Shown here: positions 58,613 to 64,000 of the stretch, one piece after another
How the letters are laid out: the number at the start of each line of letters is the position of its first letter
Numbering within the stretch: the first letter of the stretch is position 1
NCBI GenBank assembly: GCA_008711295.1
Contig: VUYV01000021.1
Span: forward strand, 1-64,000
Direction: 5' to 3'
Source: Anarhynchus alexandrinus
Taxonomy: Eukaryota; Chordata; Aves; Charadriiformes; Charadriidae
DNA length: 64,000 nt
Position numbers and translations under genes: made by a program
The notes under the pieces: model-generated
The model's database searches: none
Told to the model about the DNA's origin: nothing
What the model saw: only the letters and a program-made list of their open reading frames with translations

Positions 58613-59098
58613 GGGATGAAACAGCCCTTATGACTATGCCTTGCTCCAGGAAGGAAGATGTCTGTTTTATTTACAGCAGCACTCCGCTACCTCTCCCTAC
58701 CGCCCCTACAAAGCCGGGGGCAGAGAGGCTCCATCCACACCCGAGGCAGCGCGGCGGTCCCTACTCCCGGGGCTCGGAGTCCGTCCTCCCGCCGGCTCCC
58801 TTCTCCCCTCGCTGCCAGAAACCCGCCCCGCAGCGCTGCTGCCGCCTGCCTGCAGGCTCCGGGGAGGCTGAGGATGATATAGTCACCTGGGTTTGGAATT
58901 CCGACCTTGAGCCGGCCGCGTTTGATGTCGCACCGCCGCCCGGGCCGCCGGCGGCACCGCGGGCAGCGGGCGGGCAGGTGCCGTACGGGCGGCCGCCAGC
59001 AGGGGGCGCCCCTCCTCCGGGTGGGACGCGGGAGGCGGGCGGGGTCCGGCGCTGCCCCGGGCGGGGACAGCCTGGGGGTGACATCGGGCCGGTTTGTC
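58613..59098. promoter_or_regulatory. GC- and CpG-rich block with a CTCF-type motif
   Basis: About 480 bp of CpG-dense, stop-poor sequence lies between two head-to-head CR1 copies. It looks like a small CpG island, but no gene start can be assigned. Open frames on both strands (up to 166 codons) are what GC-rich DNA gives and are not called. It may be an unrecognised promoter, an insulator, or both. Confidence 0.45.
58996..59009 (+). promoter_or_regulatory. CTCF-type binding motif
   Basis: CCAGCAGGGGGCGC matches the vertebrate CTCF core consensus at every position, inside the GC-rich block. Confidence 0.65.
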
Positions 59099-59560
59099 GG
59101 AGCGGGTCCAGGGGAGGGCCACGAAGATGATCCGAGGGCTGGAGCGCCTCTCCTATTCAGACAGGCTGAGAGGGTTGGGGGTGTTCAGCCTGGAGAAGAG
59201 AAGGCTCCGGGGAGACCTTATAGCGGCCTTCCAGTACCTAAAGGGGGGCTACAGGAAAGATGGGGAGGGACTCTTTATCAGGGGTTGTAGCAATAGGACG
59301 AGGGGTGACTGTTTAAAACTGAAAGAGAGTAGATTTAGATTAGGTATTAGGAAGAAAGTCTTTATCCTGAGGGTGATGAAGCACTGAAACAGGTTGCCCA
59401 GGGAAGTTGTGGATGCCCCATCCCTGGAGGTGTTTTAAGGCCAGGCTGGATGGGGCTTTGAGCAACCTGGTCTAGTGGGAGGTGTCCCTGCCTGTGGCAG
59501 GGGGGTTGGAACTGGGTGATCTTTAATGTCCCTTCCAAATCTAACGATTCTATGATTCTA
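59099..59560 (+). mobile_element. CR1 LINE fragment with ORF2 C-terminal remnant
   Basis: A sense CR1 of about 460 bp. The plus frame 59094-59387 contains [34 protein letters not shown] and [15 protein letters not shown], then a stop (KH*) where related copies have Trp, a premature termination. It ends ACGATTCTATGATTCT. Confidence 0.95.
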
Positions 59561-62500
59561 AATCCTGCTGTGCTCTGAAAAAGAAGGGGAAAGACCCTAT
59601 GAGTGCGGCAGGCTCTGGGGTGACACTTGAAGTGCCTCTGAGTTCCTCAAATGCCTGCAGCAAGCGTCTGCCTGCTTCTAATGAGAGAAATTGCGGGACT
59701 TTTTACAAAACATGGGTCTGCCTTACTATAGTAGCCCCTCTTTGCTCTCCTTCACTGCTGTTAATTGCTTTTTCCCAATCACCAGAAACTTATAGATGTG
59801 TTTCCAAGCTCTGGTTGCCTCAGCAGCTTTCCCGTGAGCTCGGTTTATCACAGCTGTTAAACTGCTGTGAAACCTGACATCACAGTTTCACCTGTGATGA
59901 AACCCTGAGCAGCCTCTCCGGTTTCGGTCCAGCCTGGGAATCAGTGTGCTTATTTTATGAAAAGCTCAGATTTTTTTTCTGGGCTGGAAAGCATTTTGTT
60001 TGATTGCAATCAAAGTTAGAAACGCAATAACAGGTACAACATCATAGTAATCAATATCATCTATGGTAAGGATGTTTTCTGCTTGTATAACTAAATTAGT
60101 CTCTTTGTTTTCGGCAGAGGTACCTGTGTGAGCGTGATGAGCCAGAGCTGACCGACCACTCGAACCCTGTTCAGTGAGAATTGATGAAATGAACACAGTG
60201 GCAGCAGTGAACAAACAACATATTACAATGAAAAAAATGAGCAAATGAATACTGCAAATTAAACCCAGCTTTGCAAAGCTCTAGGTACACCTTCTGTCTC
60301 TAGCCATGCTTCTGAGTTGAAGTCTACCTGAATACCCCACAGAAACATGTGAACTTTGATGGTAGGATTAAGAACATGTTCTCTCCCTTGTGTAGCATAT
60401 AAAAATTAATGAGGACTTAACAAGGACTGTGAAAAAATTGATCGAAGACATAAATGCTTTTAAAATCAAATATTTTGAAATTTTCCTGTTTGTAGGCCTA
60501 TCTCACTGAACATTATCTGGATGTTCTCCTTGCACCCAGGACTCCACTAGCTCCCTGTTGCCAGCTATGGAAGGAAATACAATTTTTTTCCATTGGTGAG
60601 CTGGAAAGATGTCTCAAAATCCCTTGTTTAGAGAGCTGGCTCCTGTGCTTTTTAAAAGGAAATCTCACTTTAAAAACAAAGTATTAAGTCTCTGGCCACT
60701 TTACGCATGAAAGCAGCCTTGAGACCAGAAACCAGACGATAAGGTGAAATGGCATGTGTAACTTGACTCAACTTCTCCAACTGGAAGTGGGGATAAGGGA
60801 AAGCATAATCATTTTCCAAACGCTCCACCCAGAACTGTAATGTGACCCATGGCTCTGGAGTGATAACAGTGAACAGGAGCTGATTGCAAATGGTAGGGGT
60901 AATCGAAAACATTCACATTTTAAATTCACATGTGAACACTAGATATTCACATTTTAAAGGCAGTCTTCTCATGAGTGTCTCATATTGCAGAATAGCTGCT
61001 GACAGACCATGCTCCCCCAAGACTGCACCCCAAAAAGGATTCCTTGGGGTAGCTGACAGATGTGATAAAATCCTTTTTCCCCCTTTTCCTCCCCTTGTAG
61101 CGATTTCAAGGAAGAGAAAAGGACAAGCTCCCACTTCGAAGCCCTTCTCCAGCCCTTTTCATACCAGACTCCGCTTGCCCGAGCCTCCCTGCTTTCTCTG
61201 GAGCAGCTGCCGGGGGAACACGGGACCGTGTTGAACAGTGACAACCTGTGACAACCTTCCTCGTGGCAGGTTGGGTGTCCCACCGCTCCCGCACCCTCCT
61301 GGGGAGGTACCCCCCTTGCTAGGGCGGGTGGCGCAGGCACCAGACCAGATGCTGCTCACTTGAGTTTTGCCGGCAGGCAGACTCGTTCCCCTCTTCATTA
61401 GCAACCCAGCAGCAAAAAAAAAAAATAAAAAAAAGAAAAAAAAATGTAATTGCTCCACCAGGAATTTCTGGAGCTCATCAGCAGCTGTTATTAACCCTCA
61501 AGCAGTCATTACGCAGCTGCGCTTGGTCGTGAGCCCCTGCTGGCGTGAGCGGAGGGAAGGGACGTATTCCCTCCGTATTTACTCTGCCAGGTAGTGGAAC
61601 AGTCCCTAGGGAGTTATAACGAGAGAGTAAAATTTTAAGCAGATGCAGGAGGGTAAGCAGAAAAGCAGCCCTGTGTCGGGAAGCCACTAATACCTTTTGC
61701 AGGGCTGGTCTCAGACGTGCCCCGTACTTACAGCGGGGGGCTGAGGATTTTGCTCTCTGCCCGCGATCGCTGTCAGAGCGGCGCACAGCCTTCCTCTCCG
61801 AAACCCCCAAAACACGACGCTCTTTTATTGACGGGAAATGTGAAGTACTGTGGGAGGCTTAATAAGTTGACTTTTTTTTTTTTTTTTTTTTTGCTGTAGG
61901 CAAAATGAGAGAAATCTGATATCGGCTGAAAAATGTTCATTGTGTATTTTATTTTAATGATACTTTCAGACCTGCAGAAGTAATGATAAATGAATATATT
62001 AGAAATTTCAAGGTGTCTCTGAATGGCTTGATGAAAATTGTCTCTTCATCATGTATAGATAAATACAAGAAAATACTGGCAAAAATCTTTAAGAATAATA
62101 TGTTTCCGGTCCCCAGATATTGCCGTATTCCCGCACTGTGGATTAATTGCAAAGATTTTTCCCCCAATCCCATTGGAATCTGAAACTTGCAGGAATTTTA
62201 GCCTCTGCAAGTTAAGTAACATACAACTTTAATTCATAAACCCACAGAATGTGAAAATAGGCTTGAACTATTCAGTTTGATCTCTCCCTTGTAGCAAACT
62301 ATAATTTCCTTTGGCCTTTGGCCAGAGCTAAAGCGATGTTTAAATAAATCTTTTTTGCAAGAGCAAATACAGTAACTGTGGCTAAACTTCAAAGAACTGC
62401 CAGGAGGTGATAAATGGTCAACAGATGGGCTCAAATTTGGATCATCTCGTAGAAAACCACACACATCTAGTGGACAAATGCTTCCTCTCTGGTTTTGCAT

Positions 62501-64000
62501 GTGACTATAAATAATAAACAAAGTTACGCCCCGTATTTTCTGCTGTGCACATTTAGTCCTTGGGTTGTTATCTGCTTTATAGCACAGTGAATCATACCGA
62601 ACTCCAGACTCCACACTCTGCTAACTTTATCTAATAACTTTGAGTGTTGTGGGTCTGCATCACTGTTCTAATTATTCCTACAATGATTATGCTGTTATCT
62701 GTAAGAGTGTTTCTAATTAATCCAAAGACTTTATGTATGTAGAGATAATAATTGTAGAGGCTATCTTCCTTCCACTGTTTTTCTTATGATAGATATGAAG
62801 ATTAGGAATCATATCCGTTGGGTTTAGCAGTGTAATGGGTCGTGCAGAGCGGCATCTTTTGCAATAAAGGGATTGTGTTGCAATTATATTAGCAGGCATT
62901 TTAGGATCATGTAGAGTGCATGCCTATCCATAAAGAGTACGGCCCTCTGTGTGTAGTTCTCTGAGTTGCTCATCTACCCTGTTTTAATACACGGGGGGTG
63001 AGTGCTGGAGGGACTATTATTATGAGAAGTTCAAAACCAGAAAGTACCTGGGCAAAAGGGACTTTTCCAACCCATTTCCAGCTCACTACCAGCAACAGTG
63101 CCATCAAATATTAAGGGCACATGCAGATCAAGATTTTTACAATACGCTTATCAACAACTCAGGGACTCACAGAAAGACAAAAATCAGGATGCTGGTATCT
63201 CCCCAGCTTCTTGAACTGGAGACAGCTAACGTTAATCACAAAAGAAGTGTATAAAAGGACACCAGAATGAAAGACATTCTGTGACATAAATGCAGAATTA
63301 TTAAAGCCAGATCCCAGGCAGGTTTCGAATGGCTGCCAAGCTGCCCATGTAGCACGTTTACTAGAAGAGCAGGAGAAACCCAAGCAAAGCAAGATCACCA
63401 GCCTTCCTGTTGTTGGAGAGAATTAGGTTGCTACATCTTCCTTGGCCAGCAAAGTTAATACTGGCACGAAGTAGGGGTGGACCTGCTCTGCTGAACAAAC
63501 TGTAGGAGAAACCATTTTCAGAATAAGACATAGCTATGCAGCAACAAAGTGATTGTGACTGAAAAGCTTTAAATACCAAATAGTTTGCAAATGCACTTTG
63601 GAAGTAGATCTCCACTTCATTGTGCTACAGGGAAAGGAGACAAAAAAGGAAGGAAGAGTTACAAAGCCAGTTACACGGCAGGATTCTAATGTTTAAAAAT
63701 TTGACTTAGATGACTGGAGGTTGAAATACATTTCCAGCGCAATATTCTCTGGTCAGTCTTGCACATATTTGCCTCTTATGTCGTATCTCCTTGTCAGCCT
63801 TCACCTCCATGGACAGGCTGAACAGACAGAGATCCCAATGTGGAAAAGGCAGGGAGAGGATAACACCGGTGTGCCCGGACCCTGCCGGAGCCGTTCCCTG
63901 AGACTGTATTCAGATTGGGCAGCCCTACATCTGCCAGCTCAAGTTGTGATAATGTTGAATGAATCTTTAGTTCCCCAGGAACTCTAAGTCCGCCATTACA
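59561..64000. other. Intergenic DNA, no gene recognised
   Basis: Contains an A-rich tract (61,414-61,444) and a T tract of 21 (61,872-61,892). Open frames are short and overlap on both strands. Nothing resembles a known exon, RNA gene or mobile element. Confidence 0.5.

Noticed and set aside
58630..59130. 166-codon plus-strand open frame
   Set aside because: Same CpG-island effect: Pro/Gly/Arg-rich, overlapped by equally long frames on the other strand, and it ends inside a CR1.

Overview
This is a vertebrate, almost certainly avian, nuclear genome window. The evidence is a set of CR1 LINE copies that end in ATTCTATG-type 3' tails, avian-type endogenous retrovirus LTRs, intron-rich genes with GT-AG boundaries, and CpG-island promoters. 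The only protein-coding genes I can support are two tandem paralogues of the non-muscle/smooth-muscle myosin II regulatory light chain. Both lie on the minus strand: MYL12A upstream (about 44.0-51.65 kb) and MYL12B downstream (about 26.1-32.65 kb). Each has one non-coding first exon in a CpG island, three coding exons (184 + 162 + 173 coding bases, 172 codons plus stop) and a 3' UTR of about 0.3 kb. In mammals this pair sits between MYOM1 and TGIF1. Neither flanking gene is recognisable here.

Layout. 1-237: start of an endogenous retrovirus interior, running off the left edge. 238-814: its LTR. 0.8-26.1 kb: mostly unannotated intergenic DNA with three CR1 fragments (3.8, 6.8 and 16.5 kb), a solo LTR with a perfect 5-bp target duplication (7,976-8,730), simple repeats, and one open reading frame with a good splice donor near 9 kb. 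26.1-32.65 kb: MYL12B. 33.2-33.67 kb: CR1. 33.7-44.0 kb: intergenic. 44.0-51.65 kb: MYL12A, with a 1-kb CR1 carrying reverse-transcriptase coding sequence in its first intron. 52.4-53.9 kb: two LTRs in the same orientation as MYL12A, just upstream of its promoter. 57.1-59.6 kb: three CR1 copies, a 125-bp direct duplication, an assembly gap, and a GC-rich block with a strong CTCF-type motif. 59.6-64 kb: nothing recognisable.

The most informative observation concerns the MYL12 pair. Their 3' UTRs and most intron and flanking sequence are clearly diverged, yet exon 2, intron 2 and exon 3 (about 527 bp, ungapped) differ by a single base. Exon 4 with 15 bases of intron is identical. This is the signature of recent gene conversion between tandem paralogues; the one surviving difference is the Lys5/Arg5 codon that separates the two isoforms. 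A second notable point is the duplication at 57.1/57.6 kb flanking a CR1, which looks like two haplotypes (with and without the insertion) joined end to end in the assembly. I found no new multi-gene system and do not claim one.
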